Positions 27,801-37,111 of a stretch of DNA of 45,478 nt are shown piece after piece (the first letter of the stretch is position 1; each line of letters starts with the position of its first letter). The translations under genes were made by a program, and so were the position numbers. Location: the NCBI GenBank assembly GCA_030016385.1, contig JASEJN010000024.1:1-45478 (forward strand), given 5' to 3'. The DNA is from Clostridiales bacterium. Lineage in GTDB: Bacteria > Bacillota > Clostridia > Clostridiales > Oxobacteraceae. Below the pieces are notes generated by a model. That model worked only from the letters and a program-made list of their open reading frames with translations. It was not told where the DNA came from and made no database searches.

Positions 27801-28334
27801 AAGAGAAGCAAGAAGCCTGTCTTCCCGGGAGGGATATTGTACTTTAAGATAGATGATCCCATTATCTCAACGGATAGCGATATGCCTCAGGACCAGGTTG
27901 AAAAAGAGATAATAAAAAGACTTAGAATGATGGGACTTGTGCTCTCTGATGTAAAAGTCGTGAGGGAAATGGACAGGGATATAAAAGGATGGTCCATAAT
28001 AATACCTGCATCCATAAATTCTAAAGGAGGATTGGATTTGCGATCATCTGCGGCGACATTTGAGCAGTTTGAAGCATTAAGGGATCATGTAAAGAAGGAA
28101 ATCGTTAAAATCTGTGAAGAAATGCTGAAGGGAAACATATCCATAGCTCCGTATAAGAAAGGAAAGGATATTCCCTGCAGTTTTTGCAGCTTTAAAGCGA
28201 TATGCAGATTTGACCGTAACACTTATAATACGTACAGGATAATCGATAAGATCAAAAAAGATGAGATATGGGATTTAGTCATGAAAGAAGGTGGCAAAAT
28301 TGAGATGGACACAGGAGCAGCAAAAAGCCATTGA
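24864..28334 (+). CDS. addB: ATP-dependent helicase/nuclease subunit B
   Basis: This 1156-residue subunit of AddAB processes double-strand DNA ends for recombination. It has N-terminal Walker A G8-RAGSGK-S15, and a central inactivated helicase-like region. The C-terminal RecB-type nuclease domain has the motif RVVDYKSG. Four cysteines C786, C1105, C1108 and C1114 have nearly the spacing of the iron-sulfur cluster described for Bacillus subtilis AddB (a long gap, then 3 and 6). The start is ATG at 24864 with CGAGGTGGT upstream; the TTG at 24822 is rejected. It overlaps addA, so the two are translated together. Confidence 0.97.
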   Translation: MSLRFIYGRAGSGKSHFCFQDMKSKLEKGENDLILLVPEDFSFQAEKDLLNFIGEKGLLHARVLSFKRMAYMAFSMIGGLNRSHIDNAGKAMLIYRIMDECKEGFKVFKRSVKMQGFVNTISDIITELKTYDVDPGMLENVANKIDDNILKDKLHDIEVIYSDFEDTLHKKYIDQDDDLTLLSQKLDKSSLFDGCEIWVDGFSVFTPQQYDILGKLLKKAKRVNITLCMDCSGDVTPAGTDVFLPIENIEKKMLEIARENNVPYDNPVKLNDKESFKFKNHPELCHLERNIFSYPYSRYLNKTSHISIFKAASRYSEVENTARDIISLVRDEKFRFCDIAVVTNDVEGYEKLIGAIFKEYSIPYFLDKKRDIDIHPLIVLILSVLEILSKKWAYEPVFRYLKTGLLDIDREDVDILENYVLSSGIRGKKWTDDKDWSFWPDYGYEGRELPDAKERLKRINDIRWKIVQPIERLENDISKDKSVRNMCSSLFDFLCSIDIPEKIEGIIDKFKKSGELDLADEYSKVWNIVVETLEQSVEVLGDEDIQIEQFSKVLSAGFGEYKIGLIPPSIDQVMFGNVKNIKSHNVKALYIIGVNDGIFPSPKVSKGVLDDGDREELKSFGIELAPGSRDKAFDEQYLIYTAFTRTDKYLKISYPIADHEGRSMRPSIIISRLKKIFKNITECSDVIPDYSDDCSLRMVQSPDPTFNELVHRIRKSADMGTNINGIWSDVYNWYMNNKEWRNKTVRVLSGLTYKNQVDNIKAEKVKNLYGKNLHLSISRLEKFAECPFAYFMQYGLKAKERKIYEFKAPDLGSFIHEVLDLFSKYLDDNKINWRDIEKDGCASIISRIVDDTVEKRAGSILSSSARYNYIKEKLKRIIIRAVMLISLQIKKGGFNVVAHEVSFENGGKYPPISIDLPSGEKVSLIGRIDRVDRFEDDEGIYIRVVDYKSGNKKFDLCDIYNGLELQLLIYIDAILEYASKRSKKPVFPGGILYFKIDDPIISTDSDMPQDQVEKEIIKRLRMMGLVLSDVKVVREMDRDIKGWSIIIPASINSKGGLDLRSSAATFEQFEALRDHVKKEIVKICEEMLKGNISIAPYKKGKDIPCSFCSFKAICRFDRNTYNTYRIIDKIKKDEIWDLVMKEGGKIEMDTGAAKSH

Positions 28335-31300
28335 TACAAAGGGATGCAATCTCCTTGTTTCAGCCGCTGCAGGTGCAGGCAAAACTGCGGTTCTGGTTGA
28401 AAGAATAATAAAAATGATAACGGACGAGGAAAACCCTGTAGATATAGACAGACTTCTTGTGGTCACATTTACAAATGCAGCTGCATCTGAGATGAGAGAA
28501 AAAATAGGAAATGCACTAGAAAAGAAAATAGAAGAAATGCCTGATTCTAAAAGGCTTCAGAGGCAGATCGCCCTTATAAGCAATGCCAACATCATGACAG
28601 TACATTCATTTTGTCTTGAAGTTATAAGGAATAATTTTCATAAGATAGATTTAGATCCGGCATTTAAGGTGGCGGACAGCACTGAATGTGTGCTTTTAAA
28701 GCAGGAAGTGCTGGATGAGATGTTTGATGAAAGATATGAAAGGGTCCCCTCGGATTTTGAATTTTTGAGTCTTGTAGACTGTTATGGCGGATCGAAGGGT
28801 GACAGCAAGCTCATGGATATGGTTTTAAGGCTTTATGAGTTTTCACAGAGTCAGCCATACCCTAAAGAATGGCTTTATGATGCGGCGGAAATGTTCAATG
28901 TCGATGACGGCTTTGATTTTGGGTCTTCGCCATGGGCAGGAATTATCAAGGATGATTTTCTTATAGAGCTTGATGGGATTTGCAAAAATATGGAAAATGC
29001 AGAAAAGCTTTTGAATAATGATAGAGAACTGGGACCTTATCTTGACGTGGTTTCATATGAACTTGAAAATATAAAAAGAATAATAAGGTGCTGTGGCAGT
29101 TCGTGGGACAGCTTTGTCAAAGAAGTATCGGCGTTTGATTTTAAAAAGCTTCCGCCGATTAGAAAGGGCAGCGCTGATATAAAGGAAGAGGTTAAAGGGA
29201 TAAGAAAAGCTGCCAGGGAAGAGATAAACGGCATAAAAACCATGCTGAAATCAACCGGCAGAGGGGATATCGGCTCCAAGATGCAAAAGCTGTATCCTCT
29301 TATGAAAAGCTTTGCAGGTCTTGCTTCGGAGTTTGGCATAAGGTACAGGGAAAAGAAAAAGGCGAAGGGCATAATTGATTTCGATGATATAGAGCATTTC
29401 GCCATAGATATATTGACCGAGAAAAGAGATGGCAGGGTTGTGCCGTCGGATGCCGCTTTGAAGTATCGGGAAAAATTTGAAGAAGTCTTGATAGATGAAT
29501 ACCAGGACAGCAACATGGTACAGGAGCTCATATTATCGATGGTATCAAAGAAAGATAGCGATGCCCCGAATTTGTTTATGGTAGGTGACGTCAAGCAAAG
29601 CATATACAGATTTCGTCAGGCAAAACCGGAACTTTTCCTGCAAAAATACAATACATATAAAGATACTGGTAAAAACAGGAAAATACTTCTTAACAAAAAT
29701 TTCAGGAGCAGAAAAGAGATACTGAGTGCCGTAAATTATATATTCGAATGCATAATGTCCGAAAACGTAGGCGAGATAGATTATAATGAAAACGAAATGC
29801 TAAATCCGGGGGCGGAATATAAAGAGCTCGATGATAAAGAAGGAACATGCGGAGGCCCTGTTGAGGTTCATATTATAGAAACTGAAAAAAGCGGGGAAGA
29901 TACACCAAATGCCGATGACGAGGAGGATATAGACGGCATACAACTTGAGGCAAGGATGGTATCCAAAAGGATAAATGAGCTGGTGGGAAGCAATTTTGTG
30001 ATTTTTGATAAAGATGAAGATCGCTACAGAAATGTTGAATACAGGGATATAGTAGTGCTAATGCGTTCAACTGCATATTCGGCGCCTGTTTTTTTAGATG
30101 AGATGAATCAAAGGGGAATACCTGCATATTCTGATGGAGGCGGCGGTTATTTTGAAGTTGCAGAAGTTCAGACCATAATATCTCTGCTTCAGATTATAGA
30201 TAACCCCATGCAGGATATACCACTTCTTTCCGTTTTAAGATCGCCTATTCAGGCATTTAATGCGGATGAACTTATCGATATAAGAAATGCGGATAACAGA
30301 AGAACATTTTATGAAGCGTTAAAGGCAAAATCCGAAATGAATGACGGTCCTCTGTCGGATAAAGTACGCATTTTTTTAGGAAGGCTCGACAAGTGGAGAG
30401 ATTTGTCCAGCAGGATGCCCATATCGGAATTTATATGGTATCTTTACACTGATACAGGTTATTTTGCATATGCAGGAGCCATGCCGGCAGGAGAACAGAG
30501 GCAGGCAAACCTTCGAATACTCTTTGAAAGGGCAAGACAGTTTGAAGAGACAAGTTTTAAAGGGCTTTTTAATTTTATAAATTTTATAAACAAGCTCAAG
30601 GTGAGCAGAGGTGATATGGGAAGTGCAAAAGTCCTCGGAGAAAATGAAAATGTCGTAAGGATAATGAGCATACATAAAAGCAAGGGGCTTGAATATCCTG
30701 TTGTGTTTGTCTGCGGTCTGGGCAGAAAGTTTAATACAAGAGATCTGAACGAGAGCATACTCTTTCATCAGGATTTAGGTTTCGGACCGGATTTTGTCGA
30801 TCCTGAAATAAGACTTTCATATCCGACGATAATAAAACATGCGATTCGAAAAAAGATGAAACTTGAAAATTATTCTGAAGAGATGAGGATACTTTATGTC
30901 GCATTTACCAGGGCAAAAGAGAAGCTTATTATAACGGGAACTGTCGGAAATTATGAAAAGGCGCATGCACGCTGGTCGGAAGGTGTAGATTACCCGGGAA
31001 ATAAGGTACCGACATATCAGGTTTTAAAAGGTACAAATTTTTTTGACTGGATATGTCCGGCGCTGCTTAAAAATAGTTTAGTTAAAGCTTTAAAAGGCAC
31101 CGACAGGATTGAAGTTGCGATTCCGGGATTGTGCGGTGAAAAGTCAAAATGGAGCATAAAACTGTGGAAGAGGGAGGAAGCCATTAAAGTAAATGAAGGT
31201 GCAATGGAGAATGTCGCCGCCGGAACCGATGAGCTGCAGGAGGGGCAGTACTATGGTGAAGTATCGAGGCGATTGGGTTTTGAATATCCATTTGGTATTT

Positions 31301-31959
31301 CCTCAAAGTTGCCTGCCAAGCTTTCGGTTACAGAGCTTAAGGATATGTTTATAAGCTCTATGGAGGATGAATATACGCGGAATATTTTTGTACCTCCCCT
31401 TATAAAAAATCCTGCGTTTATGGAAGATAAAAAGAAGGCTTCAGCGTCCGAAAGGGGCACTATAATGCACCTTGTAATGCAGCATATGGATATCGACCAT
31501 ATTCCGACCATAGATGATGTACATCGAAAAATGGATAAAATGGTAGATAGCGAGCTTATGACAGAAGAACAGGCGTCATATGTAGATGCCGAAAGGATAG
31601 TACATTTCTTTCAAACCTCCCTTGGGCAGAGAATGGTTAAATCGGGGAAGGTATATAGAGAAACTCCATTTTATATAAAAGTTAAGAGCACTGAAATATA
31701 TAATGATCTTCCGAAGGAGTATGAAGATGAATATATAATAGTTCAGGGAATCATCGACTGTTATTTCGAAGAGGATAACAGTCTGGTACTTATAGATTAC
31801 AAGACTGATTATGTGCCGGAGGGCGGCATGAATAATATAAAGGACAGGTATTCGGTGCAGATAGAATATTATAAAAAAGCCCTCGGAAGGCTTACGGGGA
31901 AAACCGTGAAGGAGAAATATATCTACCTTTTCTATAACGGAAATATTATAGAGTTTTAA
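28300..31959 (+). CDS. addA: ATP-dependent helicase/nuclease subunit A
   Basis: This 1219-residue UvrD-like helicase and nuclease is the motor of AddAB. Walker A is AAAGAGKT (K28), helicase motif Ia is VTFTNAAASEMREKI, the Walker B region is VLIDEYQDSN, and GDVKQSIYRFRQA, VRIMSIHKSKGLEYPVVFV and ILYVAFTRAKEKL are later helicase motifs. The C-terminal nuclease motif is LIDYKTDYV. I favour TTG at 28300, with AAGGTGG 5 bases upstream, over GTG at 28291; the two differ by three residues. It overlaps addB by 35 bp. Confidence 0.97.
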   Translation: MRWTQEQQKAIDTKGCNLLVSAAAGAGKTAVLVERIIKMITDEENPVDIDRLLVVTFTNAAASEMREKIGNALEKKIEEMPDSKRLQRQIALISNANIMTVHSFCLEVIRNNFHKIDLDPAFKVADSTECVLLKQEVLDEMFDERYERVPSDFEFLSLVDCYGGSKGDSKLMDMVLRLYEFSQSQPYPKEWLYDAAEMFNVDDGFDFGSSPWAGIIKDDFLIELDGICKNMENAEKLLNNDRELGPYLDVVSYELENIKRIIRCCGSSWDSFVKEVSAFDFKKLPPIRKGSADIKEEVKGIRKAAREEINGIKTMLKSTGRGDIGSKMQKLYPLMKSFAGLASEFGIRYREKKKAKGIIDFDDIEHFAIDILTEKRDGRVVPSDAALKYREKFEEVLIDEYQDSNMVQELILSMVSKKDSDAPNLFMVGDVKQSIYRFRQAKPELFLQKYNTYKDTGKNRKILLNKNFRSRKEILSAVNYIFECIMSENVGEIDYNENEMLNPGAEYKELDDKEGTCGGPVEVHIIETEKSGEDTPNADDEEDIDGIQLEARMVSKRINELVGSNFVIFDKDEDRYRNVEYRDIVVLMRSTAYSAPVFLDEMNQRGIPAYSDGGGGYFEVAEVQTIISLLQIIDNPMQDIPLLSVLRSPIQAFNADELIDIRNADNRRTFYEALKAKSEMNDGPLSDKVRIFLGRLDKWRDLSSRMPISEFIWYLYTDTGYFAYAGAMPAGEQRQANLRILFERARQFEETSFKGLFNFINFINKLKVSRGDMGSAKVLGENENVVRIMSIHKSKGLEYPVVFVCGLGRKFNTRDLNESILFHQDLGFGPDFVDPEIRLSYPTIIKHAIRKKMKLENYSEEMRILYVAFTRAKEKLIITGTVGNYEKAHARWSEGVDYPGNKVPTYQVLKGTNFFDWICPALLKNSLVKALKGTDRIEVAIPGLCGEKSKWSIKLWKREEAIKVNEGAMENVAAGTDELQEGQYYGEVSRRLGFEYPFGISSKLPAKLSVTELKDMFISSMEDEYTRNIFVPPLIKNPAFMEDKKKASASERGTIMHLVMQHMDIDHIPTIDDVHRKMDKMVDSELMTEEQASYVDAERIVHFFQTSLGQRMVKSGKVYRETPFYIKVKSTEIYNDLPKEYEDEYIIVQGIIDCYFEEDNSLVLIDYKTDYVPEGGMNNIKDRYSVQIEYYKKALGRLTGKTVKEKYIYLFYNGNIIEF

Positions 31960-31990
31960 ATCTTGAAATAATTTAGGGGCTTATAACCAT

Positions 31991-32089
31991 CTTCGATTGG
32001 TAATATGAGCTTGTGTTATTTTGAACACTCATTCATTGCTCGAAATAACATAATCCCATTTATGCCTGATTTCAAATTACAAATTAAAG
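31991..32089 (+). repeat. Palindromic element, 99-bp deletion derivative (copy B)
   Basis: It starts CTTCGATTGGTAATATGAGC and ends CAAATTACAAATTAAAG, matching both termini of the 249-bp copy at 24453-24701. Left and right arms meet at about 32035-32041 (CATTCATTGCTCGAAATAAC), so the central ~150 bp of the full form is absent. It can fold on itself with the blocks TTATTTTGA/TCGAAATAA. It lies 115 bp upstream of the sbcD start. Confidence 0.8.
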
Positions 32090-32131
32090 TTATATGCATA
32101 AATATTCATACGGCAGGGAGCATTTTTTACA

Positions 32132-32161
32132 TTTGAAGAAATATTTGAAATATTCTTTAAA
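32132..32161. repeat. 30-bp imperfect palindrome upstream of sbcD
   Basis: TTTGAAGAAATATTT is followed directly by GAAATATTCTTTAAA, an imperfect inverted repeat. The right half resembles the 25-bp repeat core (ATATTCTTCAAATA) with one change. It could be an operator or a related repeat and has no shown function. Confidence 0.45.
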
Positions 32162-32203
32162 TAGCTTTAATGCATCCCGTAGGGCGCGATTGGAGGTAAA
32201 AAC

Positions 32204-33445
32204 ATGAGAATACTTCATACATCGGACTGGCATCTCGGGAAAACCTTGGAAGGTTTTTCAAGGATTGAGGAGCAGGAAAAATTTATAGATGAGCTTATAG
32301 GAATAGTAAGAGATAAGAAAATAGACCTTGTGCTTATAGCAGGGGATATATATGATACGTCAAATCCTCCTGCCAAAGCCGAGAGTCTATTTTACAGAGC
32401 GATAAAGGGAATTACTGAAGATAAAAAAAGGGGGATTATCATAGTTTCAGGAAACCACGATAATCCCGAAAGGCTTGTTGCACCAAGTCCCCTTGCATCA
32501 AACGAGGGCATAATTTTGCTTGGTACGCCGAGGTCTGTCATAAATAAGGGCAAGTACGGCTGCATGGACGTTGTGGATTCGGGTGAAGGATTTATTGAGA
32601 TTGAGCTTAAAGGAGAGAGGGCAGTAATAATAACTTTGCCATATCCCAGTGAGAGGAGATTAAATGAAGTATTTTCCGATGAATTCGATCAGAGGGAAAA
32701 TCAGAGAAGCTATTCCGAGCGGGTCGGGGAGCTTTTTTGCAAACTGCAGGAAAAATACAGGGATGATACTATAAACCTCGCCATATCGCACATATATATC
32801 AAAGGCGGTAAAACATGCGATTCTGAAAGGCCTATAGAACTTGGAGGGAGTTTTGCAGTAGGAGCCGACAAGCTTCCCCAAAAGGCGCAGTACATAGCTC
32901 TAGGGCACCTGCACAAACCCCAGCGGATAGAGTATAACGGACTTAACATAATGTATTCGGGCTCTCCCCTGCAGTACAGCAAAAGCGAAATAGATTATGC
33001 CAAAAGCGTATACATAATAGATGTTAAAGCAGGGCAAAAGCCAAAAATCGAAAGGGTATATCTTAAGAACTATAAGCCTATAGAGGTGTGGAAATTCAAC
33101 AGCATAGAGGATGCTATAGAAAGGTGCAGAAATGATGGTAAAAGAAATATATGGGTATATATTAAAATAAAAACCGACAGGGTTATAACCCCGTCGGAAA
33201 TGAAGGAAATGAGGGATTTGAGGCCGGATATATTGGAGATACAGCCGGATGTAGACGGGACGGATGAGGAGGCTGCAATCTCCAAAGATATGAGCGAAAA
33301 AAGCATGAAGGAGCTTTTTGAGGAGTTTTACAGGAGCAGAAGGCAGATGGAACCTTCGGAAGAACTCATAGATCTTTTCCTGAAAGTCATACAAAAGGAA
33401 GGTGATGAGGATGAGACCTTTAAAACTCAGGCTAAAGGGGCTTAA
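32204..33445 (+). CDS. sbcD: exonuclease subunit SbcD (Mre11-like)
   Basis: This 413-residue metallophosphoesterase subunit forms the SbcCD nuclease, which trims DNA ends and cuts hairpins and long palindromes. Mre11-type motifs are in order: HTSDWHLGK (I), LIAGDIYDTSNP (II), VSGNHDNPERL (III), then AISHIYIKGGK and ALGHLHKPQ (IV/V). The C-terminal part carries the capping domain. The ATG at 32204 follows TTGGAGGTAAAAAC. It overlaps sbcC by 35 bp, a usual translational coupling. Confidence 0.96.
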   Translation: MRILHTSDWHLGKTLEGFSRIEEQEKFIDELIGIVRDKKIDLVLIAGDIYDTSNPPAKAESLFYRAIKGITEDKKRGIIIVSGNHDNPERLVAPSPLASNEGIILLGTPRSVINKGKYGCMDVVDSGEGFIEIELKGERAVIITLPYPSERRLNEVFSDEFDQRENQRSYSERVGELFCKLQEKYRDDTINLAISHIYIKGGKTCDSERPIELGGSFAVGADKLPQKAQYIALGHLHKPQRIEYNGLNIMYSGSPLQYSKSEIDYAKSVYIIDVKAGQKPKIERVYLKNYKPIEVWKFNSIEDAIERCRNDGKRNIWVYIKIKTDRVITPSEMKEMRDLRPDILEIQPDVDGTDEEAAISKDMSEKSMKELFEEFYRSRRQMEPSEELIDLFLKVIQKEGDEDETFKTQAKGA

Positions 33446-36400
33446 CAGCTATACAGAGGAACAGGTTATAGATTTTGAAAAGCTTACCCAAAGAGGTCTG
33501 TTTGGAATATTCGGCCCAACGGGGAGCGGAAAATCATCGATACTTGATGCTATGACTCTTGCATTATACGGTGAAATCTCGAGGGGCACAAGGGAATTTA
33601 TAAATACGGATATGGACGAGCTTTTCGTAAGCTATGAATTCGAAATAGGTCCAAAATCCGATAGGAAAAAATATATAGTTGAAAGGCATCTAAGACGGGA
33701 TAAGACAGGCAAAGGGTGCAAGACGGACAGAGCCCTGCTGAGCGATGTTTCAGGAGGGCATAGGGATGTAATATGTGAAAAGGTAAGGGATGTCGATGAA
33801 AAAATAAAAGAAATAATAGGTTTAAGCGGAGATGATTTTACCCGCTCGGTGGTTCTTCCCCAGGGAAAGTTCAGTGAATTTTTAAAGCTTAAGGGACTTG
33901 AGAGGAGGAGAATGTTGGAGAGGATATTCCGCCTTGAAAAGTATGGAAGCAAGATGACTGATAGGATAAGGTCCTATGAAAAAGAAAACAGGACTAAATT
34001 TGACACGGTGTCAGGGCAGCTAAGCAGGTATGATAATATAACCGAGGATGGGTTAAAGGAGAAAATGGCAAAGCTCAATACGCTGACATCGGAGATAGAA
34101 AAACTTAAAGCTCTAAAGTGCGAGCTTGATAAAAAGTATGAGGAATACAAGGATATATGGGACCTTCAGGAGGAGCTTGCACTCTATAAAAAGAAACTAC
34201 AGGAGCTTGTGGATGTGAAAAAGCAGATGGATGAAAAAAGAAGGATGCTGAAATATGCAAAATCTGCAATTACAGTAAAACCATTTGCGGATGATATTAA
34301 TGAAACGTCATCGAAAATTAAAAGGAGTGAAACACGCATACCGCGTATCCACAGGGAGATTGCGGATATATCAAAAGAACTTGAGAAAATAGAAAAGCGA
34401 TATAATGATGCATATGAAAAAAAAGAAAAGGAACTGCCGGGACTCATTGAAAAAGAATCAAAGCTTAAGCAGGCCATTGAAATCCATAAGGAGATTGAAA
34501 ACCTCGAATCCGAAAGGCAGAAGCTTCGGAATGTTTATAGTGAGAAAATAAACAGCATAAATTCTCTGTCAAAGGATATAGAAGATTTGCTGAAAGATAA
34601 AAAAACTGCACAGGATCTGGTAAGTACATATGAGCAAAGGATAGACGAAATAAAAGTCGATCCTTTATACAGGGAAAAAGTATCGAAGCTTTATGAAACT
34701 GAGAAAGATTATATCGATTTAAGTAAAAAAGTAGAAGAAAAGGGCAAGAAAATAAAAGAGCTCAAGGAAAGCATTCAAAAGTTAAAAAGGGAATACGCTG
34801 AAACCATAAGAGATAGAGATAATATTTATAAAACTATTTCGAATCTGGAACAGGAAAAGACTGAACTTTTATCAAATTGTCCAGGGGATAACACAACCCT
34901 TTTGAATAAAAAAGATTTTTTATCGGAATACAAGGTCAAGTTAAACGAAGCCTTGGAAAATGATAAAAAAAGAGATCAGCTTCAAAAATCATTTCATGAT
35001 GCCGATAAAAAGAAATGCGATATTGCCTTGAAAATTGATGAGCTAAGCAGGAAATTGTCGGAATACAACAGTGCTTATGAAAACATATTAAAAGATATTG
35101 AAACAGGTGAGAAAAAGAATATCGCAGGCATGCTTGCAGGGCAAATCAAAGACGGAGAGCCTTGTCCCGTATGCGGCTCCATACATCATCCGAATATTGC
35201 TGAGAAAATAGATTCTAAATTGCTGGATGATAAATATAAGGCAAGGGATTTGCTTAAAGAAAAAATAGATAAAAAAACAGATATCCTTTTATCTTTAAAG
35301 GGAGATCTTGCAGGTGCCATAAAAGAAGAAAATGTGGTGCAGGAAGAATTAAAAACTGTATCGCAAAAGCTAAATGGACTAAATATAGAGATTCTGAAGG
35401 AAACTTTTGAAAGATATGAGTCTGAATTTGAGGCCTTAAAAAAGTCAGTTGAAAAATGGAATCAGGATAAAGCGGATATCGAAAACAAATTAATTGCGGG
35501 AAATAAAGAAAAGTCATCGATAGATGCAAGGGAGGCAAGGCTTTCTGAGGGCCTTAAAAGGGACGGGGCATCGTTAAGCGAAATTACAGGTGAATCAGAT
35601 CGATTGAGGGAAAGGTTCAATATTGTCTTTCAATCTTATATGAAGGCTAAAGAAGAGCTGAATGTTGAAAATATCGAAATGGAGATCGAAAAGATAAACG
35701 GATTTTCAAGGGAAGAGAACACGCTCAGAAAAAAGATAAAGTCTATAGGTGAAAAGATAAATCTATATGAGAAAAAAAAGGAAGAGATTGAAATCAGGAG
35801 AAACGACCTGTCCCTTGAGAAAGCAAAGATTGAGGAGAGCGGAAAGGTAAAAAGAGAAGTAATAGACAGGGATATGTTAAAGTTTAATGAGCTTTCCGAG
35901 GGCAGGGAGCCTTTATCATATAGAGAATATGTAATAAATCTTATGGAAAGGATAAAATCCGAAGAGGCGGCTTTAAAACAGGAACTCAAGGTTAAAAGAG
36001 ATGAAAAACAAAAGATGCTTGACGAGAGAATAAGCGAAGAAAAGAATCTTCGGACTCTTAAAGAGCTTTTTGATGAACAGCATGAAAAACTTACACATTA
36101 TTTGGATGAGTATGGTTTTGAAGATGCGAAAGATGCATTGAATCATATCGTTGCAAAGGATGAGATGGACGCCCTTGAAGGCGAGATTAAATCATATGAT
36201 GACGGATTGAATATCGCATTGAGCAATGTTAATAGAGTTTTAAAAAGGCTCGGACAAAAAAGCATAGATGATGAAATGTGGGACGGAATAAATAAAAAAA
36301 GAAAAGAAAGCGAATATGAAATCGAAGAAAGAACAAAGCTTATGGCAGGGGTACAAAATGAGATATCGCACATGAAAAAAGAGCTTGAAGAGGTAAATAT

Positions 36401-36944
36401 ATTAAGCAGTGAAAAAAAGAAAATCGAGCATACTTTAGATCTTTTGAATGATCTCGATAATCTTACCCAGGCAAATAGATTTGTGGAATTCGTATCCACA
36501 AGCAGGCTTAAATATATCGCAATCGAAGCATCAAAGAGGCTGAAGGATATAACATCCGGAAGATACGCCCTTGAACTTGACGATAACTGCGACTTTGTGA
36601 TGAGGGATGATTTTAACGGCGGAGTGAGGAGGGCTGTCGATACGCTTTCCGGAGGCGAAACATTTTTAACGTCCCTTTGCCTTGCCCTTGCCCTTTCATC
36701 CCATATACAGCTGAAAGGAAGCGCGCCCCTTGAATTTTTCTTTCTTGACGAGGGTTTCGGAACTCTGGATAACGAACTTTTGGAAACCGTTATGACATCT
36801 CTTGAAAAGCTTAGGAGCGACAGGTTAAGCATAGGAATAATAAGCCATGTAGAAGAGCTAAAAAACAGGGTGCCTGTAAAGCTTATCGTAACTCCTGCAA
36901 GGCCCGGGGGCGGAGGCACAAAAGTGCAAATTGAATACAGCTAA
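33411..36944 (+). CDS. sbcC: exonuclease subunit SbcC (Rad50-like ATPase)
   Basis: This 1177-residue SMC-like ATPase has N-terminal Walker A GPTGSGKSS and Q-loop region VVLPQGKFSEFL. Long coiled coils flank a zinc hook at about the middle (C585-PV-C588 in GEPCPVCGSIHHP). The C-terminal signature is DTLSGGETFLTSLCLALALS, and Walker B with D-loop is FFLDEGFGTLDNELL. The ATG at 33411 is chosen because AAAGGAAGG ends 8 bases upstream and SbcC proteins usually begin MRPLKL. The GTG at 33402 and ATG at 33405 are less likely. It works with SbcD in a complex. Confidence 0.96.
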   Translation: MRPLKLRLKGLNSYTEEQVIDFEKLTQRGLFGIFGPTGSGKSSILDAMTLALYGEISRGTREFINTDMDELFVSYEFEIGPKSDRKKYIVERHLRRDKTGKGCKTDRALLSDVSGGHRDVICEKVRDVDEKIKEIIGLSGDDFTRSVVLPQGKFSEFLKLKGLERRRMLERIFRLEKYGSKMTDRIRSYEKENRTKFDTVSGQLSRYDNITEDGLKEKMAKLNTLTSEIEKLKALKCELDKKYEEYKDIWDLQEELALYKKKLQELVDVKKQMDEKRRMLKYAKSAITVKPFADDINETSSKIKRSETRIPRIHREIADISKELEKIEKRYNDAYEKKEKELPGLIEKESKLKQAIEIHKEIENLESERQKLRNVYSEKINSINSLSKDIEDLLKDKKTAQDLVSTYEQRIDEIKVDPLYREKVSKLYETEKDYIDLSKKVEEKGKKIKELKESIQKLKREYAETIRDRDNIYKTISNLEQEKTELLSNCPGDNTTLLNKKDFLSEYKVKLNEALENDKKRDQLQKSFHDADKKKCDIALKIDELSRKLSEYNSAYENILKDIETGEKKNIAGMLAGQIKDGEPCPVCGSIHHPNIAEKIDSKLLDDKYKARDLLKEKIDKKTDILLSLKGDLAGAIKEENVVQEELKTVSQKLNGLNIEILKETFERYESEFEALKKSVEKWNQDKADIENKLIAGNKEKSSIDAREARLSEGLKRDGASLSEITGESDRLRERFNIVFQSYMKAKEELNVENIEMEIEKINGFSREENTLRKKIKSIGEKINLYEKKKEEIEIRRNDLSLEKAKIEESGKVKREVIDRDMLKFNELSEGREPLSYREYVINLMERIKSEEAALKQELKVKRDEKQKMLDERISEEKNLRTLKELFDEQHEKLTHYLDEYGFEDAKDALNHIVAKDEMDALEGEIKSYDDGLNIALSNVNRVLKRLGQKSIDDEMWDGINKKRKESEYEIEERTKLMAGVQNEISHMKKELEEVNILSSEKKKIEHTLDLLNDLDNLTQANRFVEFVSTSRLKYIAIEASKRLKDITSGRYALELDDNCDFVMRDDFNGGVRRAVDTLSGGETFLTSLCLALALSSHIQLKGSAPLEFFFLDEGFGTLDNELLETVMTSLEKLRSDRLSIGIISHVEELKNRVPVKLIVTPARPGGGGTKVQIEYS

Positions 36945-36996
36945 AGGCTGATAAACGTTTAGATTCTACAAAACAAAAAGATTTTTGAAAAAACTA

Positions 36997-37025
36997 TTGA
37001 CAAATTACAATAGTGTAATTATAAT
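36997..37025 (+). promoter_or_regulatory. consensus promoter with an embedded palindromic operator (perR operon)
   Basis: TTGACA (36997-37002) and TATAAT (37020-37025) have a 17-base spacer. That spacer is almost exactly the palindrome ATTACA-ATAG-TGTAAT (37004-37019). An operator between -35 and -10 implies repression, very likely autoregulation by the Fur-family product. A further TTGTAAT half-site follows at 37030-37036. Confidence 0.85.
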
Positions 37026-37069
37026 AAAATTGTAATCGATACAGAATAGAAATTAAAACATAGTTGTAG

Positions 37070-37084
37070 TGATTACAGTAATCA
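37070..37084. promoter_or_regulatory. second palindrome (TGATTAC-A-GTAATCA) upstream of perR
   Basis: This is a perfect 7-bp-arm palindrome with a one-base centre, the 7-1-7 geometry typical of Fur/PerR boxes. It lies in the leader just before the first ATG. It is probably a second operator for the same repressor. Confidence 0.65.
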
Positions 37085-37111
37085 ATTATTAACATGGAAG
37101 AAGGACAACCG

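Noticed and set aside
36143..36919. 258-codon minus-strand frame inside sbcC
   Set aside because: Serine/leucine-rich antisense shadow of the conserved SbcC C-terminal domain; no ribosome site.
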